Part shown: positions 56,254 through 64,000 of the stretch, one piece after another
Numbering within the stretch: position 1 is the stretch's first letter
Layout of the letters: every line of letters begins with the position of its first letter
Assembly (NCBI GenBank): GCA_905193155.1
Contig: CAJJNQ010000003.1
Coordinates: 1 to 64,000, forward strand
Direction of reading: 5' to 3'
Length of the DNA stretch: 64,000 nucleotides
Source: an uncultured Christensenella sp.
Lineage (GTDB): Bacteria > Bacillota > Clostridia > Christensenellales > UBA1750
Notes under the pieces: generated by a model
The model's database searches: none
Seen by the model: only the letters and a program-made list of their open reading frames with translations
What the model was told of the DNA's origin: nothing
Position numbers and translations under genes: made by a program

Positions 56254-56694
56254 TCACCCCTTGCCGGACTTTTTCCGTTTGTACGGCTCGTACTTTTCTT
56301 CCCAAACGTCCAGCAGCTTGGTCAGCAGCCGGTTCAGCTCCGCCTGCTCCGCTTCCTCCAGCGGCTCCATCAGCGTTTCGTCGCTCGGTTCTTCCTTTTT
56401 TCCGTCGAACTCCGCTCGGCCCTGCGCCGTCAGATGCACCAGCACGCGGCGGTTGTCCGCCTCGTCGCGGACACGCTCGATCAGCCCGCGCCCTTCCAGC
56501 TTGGACAGCAGCTCGCTTCCCGATCCCGGCTGCACGCCCAGCTGCTCCAATATCTGCTGTTGCGGAAGCGTTTTCTTTTCTGTCAGCAATTCCAGCACGC
56601 GGATTTGCCCACGCTTTTCCCCGATGTGATGATAAAGGATGTGCCCGCAGCGGCGCAGCGATGCAACGGCCTTTGTGCTGTTCTCTTCCTCCAC
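56254..56694 (-). CDS. MarR-family transcriptional regulator
   Basis: 146-residue winged-helix repressor. Helix-turn-helix QQQILEQLGVQPGSGSELL is followed by the wing GLIERVRDEADNRRVLVHL, the MarR hallmark. Start at a GTG six bases after GGAGGG; longer frames lack a ribosome site. It probably represses itself and the adjacent ABC exporter in the absence of a ligand. Confidence 0.9.
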   Translation of the reverse strand: MEEENSTKAVASLRRCGHILYHHIGEKRGQIRVLELLTEKKTLPQQQILEQLGVQPGSGSELLSKLEGRGLIERVRDEADNRRVLVHLTAQGRAEFDGKKEEPSDETLMEPLEEAEQAELNRLLTKLLDVWEEKYEPYKRKKSGKG

Positions 56695-56805
56695 AGCTTT
56701 CCCTCCTGCCCAAATTGTTTCTGTACCTAAACACTTTATCCGTATCGTAACACAAACCCCGACTTCTGTCAAGGTCTGCCTCCTTCTTCCGGATCGCTCT
56801 GCCGC

Positions 56806-57228
56806 CTATTTTCTATAAAAAAGAAATTCGCAGCCATCTTCGCCATTGCTCAGGGTCTTTGTCCGCGAAAAGCCTATTTTGCTCAGCCCGCCGTAGGTCA
56901 CGTCATCCGCGCCGCAAAACAGGCGACAAAGCTCCGCGCAACCGTTCTCTCGGCAGGCCGTGTGCCAAAGGCATTTGCGGATCGTGACGCCAGAAAATCC
57001 CCGACTGCGGCGCTGCATATTCTCCCCTAGCTCCGTTCTGCACACCACGCTGACAAAGCCCCCGCTATCCATTGCATAAAAGCCCAGCGCGACCTCCATC
57101 TTGACCATGGACCTATGCGTGCCCGCCGCAACCTTTTCCATCATGTATTTTCGCATGAGCGTGTAGGCTTCTTCTTGTGAAGGACCTTTTTCAGCAAGGC
57201 ACGATACAGCGCGATGCACGGCAATCAT
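56806..57228 (-). CDS. ATC-hydrolase-like protein
   Basis: 140 residues. The C-terminal half (IRKCLWHTACRENG, FCGADDVTYGGL, FSRTKTL, DGCEF) matches the conserved end of L-2-amino-thiazoline-4-carboxylate hydrolases, with its Cys and Asp pattern. The N-terminal part is shorter than in the 200-residue family. Start taken at an ATG overlapping the CCA-enzyme stop by 4 bases (ATGA), so it is coupled to it. Activity uncertain. Confidence 0.7.
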   Translation of the reverse strand: MIAVHRAVSCLAEKGPSQEEAYTLMRKYMMEKVAAGTHRSMVKMEVALGFYAMDSGGFVSVVCRTELGENMQRRSRGFSGVTIRKCLWHTACRENGCAELCRLFCGADDVTYGGLSKIGFSRTKTLSNGEDGCEFLFYRK

Positions 57229-58361
57229 CCGTTCTGTTCCGCCCATTTCAACAGCGCGTCCGCGTCGTTCGGCAAGGTTCCTTCCACCACCTGGTCGAGC
57301 AGGCGGTTCAGCATTGCGCCGACTTCTTTGCCGCGCAGTCCCAGCTGCTGCATATCGCGCCCACCGACTGCCATCTGCTTTAAGTTCCAGCAATCGCCGC
57401 GCGCCAGCACACACTCCACCGGCGCTGTGTCCCAGCCCTTCAGGCGGCAGAGCTGCAGCGCACGCTCAACTCCCGCTTCTCTCAGAAGCCGCCGCACGTC
57501 CGCGTCGTTCTGCGGAGCCGTTCTATTCCGCATGTCCAGCAGCTCTGCCACCGCGCGGAGGGTTTCCTTGTCCAGCCGCAGGGCATTGAGCGCCCGTTCC
57601 GGCTGCGGAACATAACGCAGCACATGCGCCAGCCGCAGCGGCAGCTCCGACGGCACGCGGTTCAGTCCCTGCGCATCCGGCAGCACGTTCATCGCCGCAC
57701 AGAGCACATCGGAAAAGGCAAACGCAATCTCTTCCGCCGCTTGGCCGCAGAGCAGCTTTCCCAGCTCCGCCGTCACGCGCTCCCGCGCGACATACTGCAA
57801 TTCGTCTTTCCGCGCCCGCGCCGCGTCTGCCGTGCGCTTTTCGATCTCAAAACCGTAGACCGCAGCAAAGCGCAGCGCCCGCAGAATGCGCAGCGCATCC
57901 TCCTCAAAGCGCTTTTCCGCCTCACCCACGCAGCGGATGCAGCGCCTTTTCAAGTCCTCCTGTCCGCCGAACGGATCGCGCAGGCCGCGCCGGGGGCTGT
58001 AAGCCATGGCGTTGACGGTGAAATCCCGCCGCTGCAAATCGCTCTCCAAATCGCGCACAAACTGTACGCCGTCCGGGTGGCGATGGTCGGCGTAGTCCCC
58101 GTCCACGCGGTAGGTCGTCACCTCAAAGGGCTGGCCGCCGATCAGCACCGTCACCGTCCCGTGGATCAGCCCGGTTTCGATCACGCGCTCCCCGGCAAAG
58201 GCCGTCTCGGTCTGCTCCGGCAGGGCATTGGTGCACACGTCATAGTCCTTCGGCTCCAGCCCCAGCAGCGCATCACGCACGCAGCCGCCCACCACATAGG
58301 CTTCAAACCCTGCGTTTTCCAGCTTTTCCAGCACATAGGCCGCGCTTTCCGGCAGCACCAT
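57225..58361 (-). CDS. cca: CCA-adding tRNA nucleotidyltransferase
   Basis: 378-residue class II nucleotidyltransferase adding or repairing the 3' CCA of tRNA. Signature YVVGGCVRDALLG and the catalytic DYDVCTNAL, then RRDFTVNAMAY and EEDALRILRALRFAA, are visible in the head and neck, followed by a helical body and tail. Start at MVLPES after GGGAGG. Encoded right after an HD protein, which fits a tRNA-repair link. Confidence 0.95.
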   Translation of the reverse strand: MVLPESAAYVLEKLENAGFEAYVVGGCVRDALLGLEPKDYDVCTNALPEQTETAFAGERVIETGLIHGTVTVLIGGQPFEVTTYRVDGDYADHRHPDGVQFVRDLESDLQRRDFTVNAMAYSPRRGLRDPFGGQEDLKRRCIRCVGEAEKRFEEDALRILRALRFAAVYGFEIEKRTADAARARKDELQYVARERVTAELGKLLCGQAAEEIAFAFSDVLCAAMNVLPDAQGLNRVPSELPLRLAHVLRYVPQPERALNALRLDKETLRAVAELLDMRNRTAPQNDADVRRLLREAGVERALQLCRLKGWDTAPVECVLARGDCWNLKQMAVGGRDMQQLGLRGKEVGAMLNRLLDQVVEGTLPNDADALLKWAEQNG

Positions 58362-58377
58362 TTTTCTTTCCTCCCTC

Positions 58378-59196
58378 TTAAACCTGCGCGCCGCGGTCTG
58401 ACCGCTCAATCACCGCAAGGTCGTCCAGCATCTTCTTGCCCAGCAGCCGTTCGTAGCGCGCCCGCGTCTTTTCCTGCGTGAAAAAATACGGCGTCATGTG
58501 CCAGACGATCAGCGCCGCCACGCGCAGCCGCTCACTCTCCGGCACCGCCGCCGGGAATTTCACGAACAGGCTCTCATAGGCCGAGGCAAATTCGTGCCCG
58601 TAATAATGCGCCGTGGGCGACGGATTGCCATGGCTGTCAAAAAACGCCTTGGTCTGCCGCTTGCCGATATCGTGCAGCAGCGCGGCCAGCTGAAGCGCAG
58701 CGTCGTCCGGCCGCTCCTTTGCGGCCCATCGCGCCGCCAGCAGGCAGTGCATCCCGATCGAATGTTTGTGAAACGGATTGTCCTGCGGCAGAAACACCAG
58801 CCCGTCCTTTCCGAAAAACAGCTCCATCAGTTCGATCTTTTCGCAGCTTTCGTCATAGCGCAGCTCGATTTCGTCCCAGCCCTCGTAGGTTTCCGGCGGC
58901 TGAAAGGACAGATATTGCTCCCATACCTCTTTTTCACGTTCGGGACAACGCGCCCGGCACTGCTCCACCGGCCGCAGCGTCACCACGGCGCGCTTGACAG
59001 CGGGTACGCCGCGCAGCTGTTCCAGAATGCCCCTGCGCGTCCGTGCGCGGAGGTTCGGCGCATCCAGCACGGCGCTGTCTCCGCCCTTGACCAGCCGCAC
59101 CGCTTCTTCCGCCGTCCGGACACGTGTCCCTTCCGCCTGCACGTTCTCTCTGCCCGAGCCATCCAGCCCGATCACCATCGTCAATACCGGTTCCAT
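58378..59196 (-). CDS. HD-domain protein with degenerate kinase domain
   Basis: 272 residues. The N-terminus keeps the pattern of a small P-loop kinase (MVIGLDGSGRENV), but Lys-Ser/Thr of Walker A is replaced by Arg-Glu, and the following segment (VLDAPNLRARTRRGIL) is the shortened DxN-R region. The C-terminal HD phosphohydrolase is complete: HSIGMH, ALLHDIGKRQ, GHEFAS, WHMTPYF. Relatives with an active kinase and HD domain are polynucleotide or tRNA repair enzymes. The neighbour CCA enzyme fits that idea, but here only the HD part can act. Confidence 0.75.
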   Translation of the reverse strand: MEPVLTMVIGLDGSGRENVQAEGTRVRTAEEAVRLVKGGDSAVLDAPNLRARTRRGILEQLRGVPAVKRAVVTLRPVEQCRARCPEREKEVWEQYLSFQPPETYEGWDEIELRYDESCEKIELMELFFGKDGLVFLPQDNPFHKHSIGMHCLLAARWAAKERPDDAALQLAALLHDIGKRQTKAFFDSHGNPSPTAHYYGHEFASAYESLFVKFPAAVPESERLRVAALIVWHMTPYFFTQEKTRARYERLLGKKMLDDLAVIERSDRGAQV

Positions 59197-59257
59197 GCGC
59201 CGCCCCCTTCTTTTGTTGCTTTTTTATTATACCGCCGGCCGCACGCCCGCACAACGG

Positions 59258-59286
59258 TTTACTTATGAAGAAATAAGTGCTATAAT
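59258..59286 (+). promoter_or_regulatory. Promoter of the transglutaminase-like gene
   Basis: TTTACT, 17-base spacer, extended TGC-TATAAT, 34 bases before the ATG. Confidence 0.7.
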
Positions 59287-59319
59287 GAGCAAAAATTATC
59301 GTGGAGGTGTAAAACCATC

Positions 59320-60687
59320 ATGCTGACGGATCTGACTTACCTTGCCTATCCGCTGCCCGAGGACATCGAGCGGCTGGTCTATACCGGCGATCTTTCGCGC
59401 GCGCTGCGCGTCATTGAAATGCGCCTTGCCAACGACAAAGTGCCGCAGGCACTGAAAAACCGTCTTCGCTTTGAGGAGCGGATCATCCGCGAAATCCCGC
59501 TGAGCTACAACGTGAGCGAGGGCGAAATGCTGGTGCAGCTGCAAAGCGCCTTCCGCGATTTCACCAAGGAGGACATGGAGCGCCTGCGCGACGAGGGCAC
59601 GCTGGACTGGGTGATGATCGACGGAAGCGTCTTCTACAAGGATAACGCACTTTCCAGCGCCGTAAAGACCCGACCGGATCTGCACGCCCGTTTGCTTGAT
59701 CCTCATGCGCTGGACGAATCCAACGCAAACGCGCAGCTGCTGGACGACGTCATCGCCCGCATGAAGCGCGACGGCCATATGCACATCCGCTGCAAAATGC
59801 GCACGACGCTCACCATCGAGCCGCACGCGCAGCGCCCCGGTCAGCGCATCCATGTCTATATGCCCGTGCCGCTCAAGGACGCGCAGTGCACGCCGGTTTC
59901 CATCGCCACCGTGCCGGAAGCAACCAAGATCAGCGCCGAGGATCACCCGCAGCGCACGGCTTATTTTGACACGATCTATCAGAAGGACATGCCCTTTGTG
60001 ACGGAATTTACCTATGAGATCGACGCGCCCTATGTCAAGCCCGACCCGCGGGAAGTGATTTCCGACCGTCCGAATTTTGACATTCAGGAGTCCCTGCCGC
60101 ACATCCGCTTCACGCCCTTCATCCGTGCGCTGTGCGTCGAGCTCAAGGGGAGCGAAAACAATCCCCTGCTCATCGCGCGCCGCTTCTACGATTACTGCAC
60201 GACGCAGGCGGTCTACCGCTTCGTTCCGCCGTATTTCACCAAGGTGAACATTCCGGAGTATTTCGCCGCCGGGCAGCGCGGTGACTGCGGCATGCACGCC
60301 ATCACCTTCATCACGCTCTGCCGCTGCGCAGGCATTCCGGCCCAGTGGCAGGCAGGGCTCTATGCCCGCCCCACCGACGTGGGCAACCACGACTGGGCGC
60401 GGTTCTACATTGCCCCCTACGGCTGGCTGTATGCGGACTGCTCCTTCGGCGGCTCGGCGTACCGCGCAGGCGCTCTCGATCGCTGGGATTTCTACTTCGG
60501 CAACCTCGATCCCTTCCGCATGGTCGCCAACCGTGCCTTCCAGCAGGATTTCGATCCGCCGATGCACGATTTGCGCGCCGATCCCTATGACAGCCAGAGC
60601 GGCGAGGTCGAATACGACGACCAGAGCCTGACCTACCATGATTTCACGATGAACCGCGAGATTCTCTCCTGGGAAGAGCTTTCCTAA
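59320..60687 (+). CDS. Transglutaminase-like cysteine protease domain protein
   Basis: 455-residue cytoplasmic protein without signal. The C-terminal transglutaminase-like core holds Cys in QRGDCGMHAITF, His in GNHDWARFY and Asp in YADCSFG, an intact papain-type triad. The N-terminal half (1-230) contains charged helices and strands, perhaps regulatory. Likely a protease or deamidase; substrate unknown. RBS GTGGAGGTG is strong. Confidence 0.87.
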   Translation: MLTDLTYLAYPLPEDIERLVYTGDLSRALRVIEMRLANDKVPQALKNRLRFEERIIREIPLSYNVSEGEMLVQLQSAFRDFTKEDMERLRDEGTLDWVMIDGSVFYKDNALSSAVKTRPDLHARLLDPHALDESNANAQLLDDVIARMKRDGHMHIRCKMRTTLTIEPHAQRPGQRIHVYMPVPLKDAQCTPVSIATVPEATKISAEDHPQRTAYFDTIYQKDMPFVTEFTYEIDAPYVKPDPREVISDRPNFDIQESLPHIRFTPFIRALCVELKGSENNPLLIARRFYDYCTTQAVYRFVPPYFTKVNIPEYFAAGQRGDCGMHAITFITLCRCAGIPAQWQAGLYARPTDVGNHDWARFYIAPYGWLYADCSFGGSAYRAGALDRWDFYFGNLDPFRMVANRAFQQDFDPPMHDLRADPYDSQSGEVEYDDQSLTYHDFTMNREILSWEELS

Positions 60688-60703
60688 AAGCAACAGCACA
60701 ACA

Positions 60704-60748
60704 AAATCCCCGCAACTCCCGATTTTTCACGGAAGTGCGGGGATTTTT
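60704..60748. terminator. Bidirectional terminator
   Basis: AAATCCCCGCA pairs with TGCGGGGATTT, with inner CT-CC/GG-AG pairs, between convergent genes. Confidence 0.88.
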
Positions 60749-60756
60749 ATGTCTTT

Positions 60757-60945
60757 TTAGCGAAGTTCCATGGGATTGGTCACGACGGGCTTGCCGTCCG
60801 CATCCAGCAGCGGCGTCAATCCTGCCGCGTTGCCGTTAAAATGGAACAGGTAATTCACGCCGGTTTCCCGATCCACCCAGATCTCCATGCAGTTGATCAT
60901 TCCCTGTTCGTAGACCTTGATAAATCTTTCGTCCTGCTTTGCCAT
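60757..60945 (-). CDS. DUF6440 family small protein
   Basis: 62-residue protein. IWVDRETGVNYLFHFNG and GLTPLLDADGKPV match the DUF6440 family, which consists of small proteins common in Clostridia. Good AAGGAGGAAG site. It follows the DUF3842 gene by 12 bases. Function unknown. Confidence 0.85.
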   Translation of the reverse strand: MAKQDERFIKVYEQGMINCMEIWVDRETGVNYLFHFNGNAAGLTPLLDADGKPVVTNPMELR

Positions 60946-60957
60946 GGTTCTTCCTCC

Positions 60958-61359
60958 TTACATGCTTTCGATCATATCGACCGCCTGCACCACCAGCTGG
61001 CCGACGGTCACATCCGGCAGCCCGGCGATGCGGTTGTCACAATGGTTGATGGGGATGAGCACGCGCTGGGCGCTGCTCTGCCCGACGGCGACCGCCATCT
61101 TCGGCGTGACCTCCCCCCAAAGCGAATCCGCGATCACGATGCCGATGGGCCCGACGATCACATCCGCCCGGCGGCAGCCGACGACGACGGCATTTTCGCC
61201 CGTAGCGGCATGGTGCGCGCCCGCCTTGAGCATCGCGGCGGTCGCGGCACTGTTGGTGCCCACGGCGGTGATTTCCGCCGACGGCATGCGCCGAAGCAAC
61301 TCAGCCACCAGCTGCCGTCCAATGCCGCCGCCCTGCGCGTCGATCACGAGTATGTTCAT
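60958..61359 (-). CDS. DUF3842 family protein
   Basis: 133 residues beginning MNILVIDAQGGGIGRQLV, a Rossmann-like nucleotide-binding start, with GPIGIVIADSLWGEVTP and NHCDNRIAGLPD conserved in the DUF3842 group, frequent in Clostridia. Possibly binds a nucleotide; no function known. Operon with DUF6440. Confidence 0.87.
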   Translation of the reverse strand: MNILVIDAQGGGIGRQLVAELLRRMPSAEITAVGTNSAATAAMLKAGAHHAATGENAVVVGCRRADVIVGPIGIVIADSLWGEVTPKMAVAVGQSSAQRVLIPINHCDNRIAGLPDVTVGQLVVQAVDMIESM

Positions 61360-61450
61360 AAGTTTCCATCCCCTCCAACCTTTTTTCCGCCTTCAGTATA
61401 GCGCGGCGGCGCGCACGCTGTAAAGCGTTCCCGTCCAACTTGACGCTACC

Positions 61451-61479
61451 TTTACACAAAAACAGCAGATTGATATAAT
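61451..61479 (+). promoter_or_regulatory. Promoter of the two-component operon
   Basis: TTTACA, 17-base spacer, TATAAT, 33 bases before the response-regulator ATG. Confidence 0.85.
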
Positions 61480-61512
61480 AAGTAGAGAGACAGAGCAAAG
61501 GGGTGGAGCGCA

Positions 61513-62289
61513 ATGTACCGCGCAATTGTAATCGACGACGAAAAGTGGACGCTGATGGGCATCTGCCGGACCTTTCACTGGGAAGAAGAAGGCTTTGAGC
61601 AGCCCTTTTCGACCACCGATCCTGAGGAAGGGCTGGCGCAGATCCTCGCCGCGCCGCCGGACGCGGTGTTTGTTGACATCCGCATGCCGGAAATGACCGG
61701 GCTGGAATTGATGGCCACAGCGCGTCAAAACGGCGTCGCATCCGAATTTGTCATCATATCCGGCCTCCAGGATTTTGAAAACGCGCGCACCGCGATGAAA
61801 TACGCCGCGTTTGACTATCTGCTCAAGCCGCTGGATCAGGAAACCGCGCAGCAGCTGCTGCACAAGCTGCATCTGCATTTGGACAGCCAAAACGGTTCTG
61901 CGCGGCTGAGCGCGCCGGTGGAAGAGGTGCATCGCCGCCTGCTGGAAACCTCCAGCGGAGATCGCAGTGAAGCGCCGGAGGATGCGTTTTCCCGCCTGGT
62001 TCGCTATGTCGAAGAGCACCTGGACGAGCCGCTGCTGCTCAAGGATATTTCTGCGCACTTCTTTTTGACGCCGAATTATGTCTCCTCCCTCTTCCGCGAG
62101 CGGCTAAACACCACTTACAGCGAGTACTTAAATTCCCTGCGCGTGGCCAAGGCGATGCGTCTGCTGCGCCACACCCAGCGCAGCGTGGAGGACATCGCGC
62201 AAAACTGCGGTTATTCCGACGGCCGCTATTTTTCTCGCGTTTTTCACAAGCAGACGGGCGTCAGTCCTCTGCAATACCGGAAGGGATGA
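61513..62289 (+). CDS. YesN-type response regulator (REC + AraC)
   Basis: 258 residues. The receiver domain (1-120) has acidic residues DDE, phosphoacceptor Asp in FVDIRMPEMTG and Lys in LLKPLD. The C-terminal AraC/XylS helix-turn-helix pair (about 155-258) ends with SDGRYFSRVFHKQTGVSP. Such regulators sit with YesM kinases next to sugar transport genes; the next gene is the kinase, starting 7 bases later. Target operon lies outside the window. Confidence 0.94.
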   Translation: MYRAIVIDDEKWTLMGICRTFHWEEEGFEQPFSTTDPEEGLAQILAAPPDAVFVDIRMPEMTGLELMATARQNGVASEFVIISGLQDFENARTAMKYAAFDYLLKPLDQETAQQLLHKLHLHLDSQNGSARLSAPVEEVHRRLLETSSGDRSEAPEDAFSRLVRYVEEHLDEPLLLKDISAHFFLTPNYVSSLFRERLNTTYSEYLNSLRVAKAMRLLRHTQRSVEDIAQNCGYSDGRYFSRVFHKQTGVSPLQYRKG

Positions 62290-62295
62290 CGCCAG

Positions 62296-64000
62296 ATGGG
62301 ACATTTTCGGATCAACGGCATTTCACGCCGCATCACGCTGACGCTACTTTGCGGCATGCTGATCCTGATGCTGGTGCTGGGCGTCTATATGCTCAACGTC
62401 ATTTCCCACACCAATCAGGAAAGCCGCACCTATGCGTTATCCATGACCGACAGCATGACCGACCTGATCTCCAACAAGGCCTCGGCCATTGCGCGTGTCT
62501 CCTCCCTGCTGGCGCAAAACAACTACGTCGAGGACTATTTTGATTCAACCAATGTGGCGCAGCGCGCGGCGAGCATCAAGGTGTTCAACAGCCTGGCTTC
62601 CACCGTCATTGGGGAAAACACGGATATCCTTGCTGTGAGCCTGACGGGTGCGGAGGGCACTACCATCACGGTGGGAACGCTGATGGACGCGGTCGTGCTG
62701 TCCTCGCTGGAAAACGCCTATCCTGAAATCCGGGGGGACACGCCGTTTTCTCCCTTCTTCACTAAAGCGCTCAAAATGGAGGGGCGTCTACCTTTTTATG
62801 CTTATGTGATGCCAATTTACGATACCGACAGCATCACCCCGCGGCGGAAGCTGGCCTCCTGCATCGTGCTGTGCGATCTGCGCCGCTTGCAGGAGGTGCT
62901 CGACCAGCAGCTGACCGATACCTTCTGCGGCATCACGCTCACCGGCGCGGACGGCACAGTTCTGGCCGCCCGCAGCGACACTCTCTCCCGCTCCGGTCGC
63001 CGGGAGGAGATAACCGAGCAGCCCATCTCCGACACGGGCTGGACGTTGCGCTACACGCTGGATTTCACCAGCGCTGCGTTCAATTCATCGTCTCTCGGCA
63101 TTCTCTGGGTGGCCACGCTGATCTGCGCCATCATGCTCATCAGCACCGGCGTCATCATCCGCATGGGTCTGGCCAAGCCGGTGGATACCATCATCGCACG
63201 GCTGCAATCCTGCAATGACCTATCGCATCTCGATCTGCATTTCCACAACGAGCTGGATATCATTGTCGATACCATCGAGCACACCTTCTCCCGTCTGGAA
63301 AAGGAGTCCGAAGAGCGCATTCAGGGGCAGACACAGATGTACGCCATGCAGCTGCACCTGCGCGAGAGCGAACTCTCCGCCCTGCAAAGCCAGATCAACC
63401 CGCATTTTCTCTACAATACGCTGGAATGTATGCGCTCCATCGGCCTGTATTATCAAAGCCCAGAGATCGTCACCATTTCCACTGCCATGGCGGATATTTT
63501 CCGCTATTCCATCAAGGAGCGCTCGCTGGTGACACTGGAGCGCGAAATCGGCATCATCAAAAAATATCTCTCCATCATCGACATTCGCTTTGACAACCGC
63601 TTTGAGGCGGATTTCGACCTTGCACCCGAGACGCTGAACTGCGTGGTGCCCAAGATGACCTTGCAGCCCATTGTGGAAAACGCAATCTATCACGGTTTGG
63701 AGCCGCGCAAGGGCAAGGGGCATCTGCGGATTCTTTCGCGAGTGCACAACAACATGCTCATCCTGATGATCGAAGACGACGGGCTGGGCATGGGCGACGA
63801 CGAGCTGCACCGTCTGAATCAGATCATGCAGTCCCCCGACGCACAGCCGATGGAGAGCGAAAACGGCAGGCGCTCGATCGGCCTGCTCAACATCGTGCGC
63901 AGGCTTCAGCTCTTCTCCGATGGCACCGGCAGCATCACGGTCTCCTCCACGCCCGGACAGGGCACTTCAGTGTGCGTCAAAATGCCCGTCAAGGAAAACT
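62296..64000 (+). CDS. YesM-type sensor histidine kinase, truncated by window end
   Basis: At least 568 residues, open to the end of the window. Membrane helix at about 13-33, an extracytoplasmic sensor of roughly 240 residues, second helix (ILWVATLICAIMLI), HAMP-like linker, then the His_kinase domain with phosphoacceptor His in QINPHFLYNTLE (about residue 370) and ATP-binding N-box QPIVENAIYHGLEP and IEDDGLGM. Start at ATG 62,296, behind GGGATGACGCC. It shares the YesN operon; sugars or polysaccharides are typical signals. Confidence 0.93.
   Translation, partial: MGHFRINGISRRITLTLLCGMLILMLVLGVYMLNVISHTNQESRTYALSMTDSMTDLISNKASAIARVSSLLAQNNYVEDYFDSTNVAQRAASIKVFNSLASTVIGENTDILAVSLTGAEGTTITVGTLMDAVVLSSLENAYPEIRGDTPFSPFFTKALKMEGRLPFYAYVMPIYDTDSITPRRKLASCIVLCDLRRLQEVLDQQLTDTFCGITLTGADGTVLAARSDTLSRSGRREEITEQPISDTGWTLRYTLDFTSAAFNSSSLGILWVATLICAIMLISTGVIIRMGLAKPVDTIIARLQSCNDLSHLDLHFHNELDIIVDTIEHTFSRLEKESEERIQGQTQMYAMQLHLRESELSALQSQINPHFLYNTLECMRSIGLYYQSPEIVTISTAMADIFRYSIKERSLVTLEREIGIIKKYLSIIDIRFDNRFEADFDLAPETLNCVVPKMTLQPIVENAIYHGLEPRKGKGHLRILSRVHNNMLILMIEDDGLGMGDDELHRLNQIMQSPDAQPMESENGRRSIGLLNIVRRLQLFSDGTGSITVSSTPGQGTSVCVKMPVKEN

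Overview
The window reads as a chromosomal segment of a GC-rich, anaerobic Gram-positive bacterium of the class Clostridia. The support is a pyruvate:ferredoxin oxidoreductase (nifJ), the sporulation regulator SpoVT, a T-box leader on leuS, LPXTG proteins with a class C sortase, AraC/YesM-type two-component genes, and strong Shine-Dalgarno sites throughout. The exact family cannot be read from the sequence; Oscillospirales or Christensenellales relatives are my guess. No phage, IS element, CRISPR array, rRNA or plasmid origin was seen.

Layout. 0.1-5.2 kb (minus): MocR-type regulator, alpha/beta hydrolase, membrane-fused MurF-like ligase and Ddl in one tight unit. 5.3-9.0 kb: spoVT, a GNAT acetyltransferase, a small P-loop kinase, a DUF5677-like protein and uppP. 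9.1-14.7 kb (minus): HAD phosphatase, a lipoprotein that looks like an inactivated M3 peptidase, a corrinoid adenosyltransferase, hisC and a propeller-type lipoprotein. 15-20.6 kb (plus): nifJ behind a perfect-consensus promoter, corA and an amidohydrolase. 20.6-27.1 kb: PHP phosphatase, T-box-controlled leuS, a membrane protein, a secreted protein behind a three-codon leader ORF, and an aldose 1-epimerase. 27.1-29.3 kb (minus): a MATE exporter behind a switch-like structured leader, and a cytidylate-kinase-like gene.

29.4-38.1 kb (minus) is a complete sortase-assembled pilus operon: coiled-coil protein, signal peptidase I, a 1275-residue tip adhesin with a Cys/His repeat region and a VWA domain, major pilin, class C sortase, minor pilin, and a second sortase broken by a 7-bp tandem duplication plus other frame lesions. 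38.3-42.1 kb (minus) is a two-gene ABC exporter with an unrecognised 47-codon gene nested between the subunits and overlapping both.

42.3-48.2 kb: Y-family DNA polymerase, a small basic membrane protein, tRNA-Val(CAC), a second MATE exporter, a DUF421/DUF4363 pair, an HD protein and a small lipoprotein. 48.3-54.2 kb (minus) looks like a sugar or sugar-acid catabolic group: two SDR dehydrogenases, an enolase-superfamily dehydratase, a hydrolase lipoprotein and an AGE-family epimerase, with matching TTGCAA promoters and two dyads at the dehydratase promoter. 54.3-64 kb: MarR plus ABC exporter, CCA-adding enzyme flanked by an ATC-hydrolase-like protein and an HD protein with a dead kinase domain, a transglutaminase-like protein, DUF6440, DUF3842, and a YesN/YesM-type two-component pair whose kinase runs off the window end.

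The most interesting items are the nested small ORF in the ABC operon, the MATE leader RNA, the Cys/His-repeat pilus tip with a decayed partner sortase, the minimal leader ORF, and several proteins with altered catalytic motifs.
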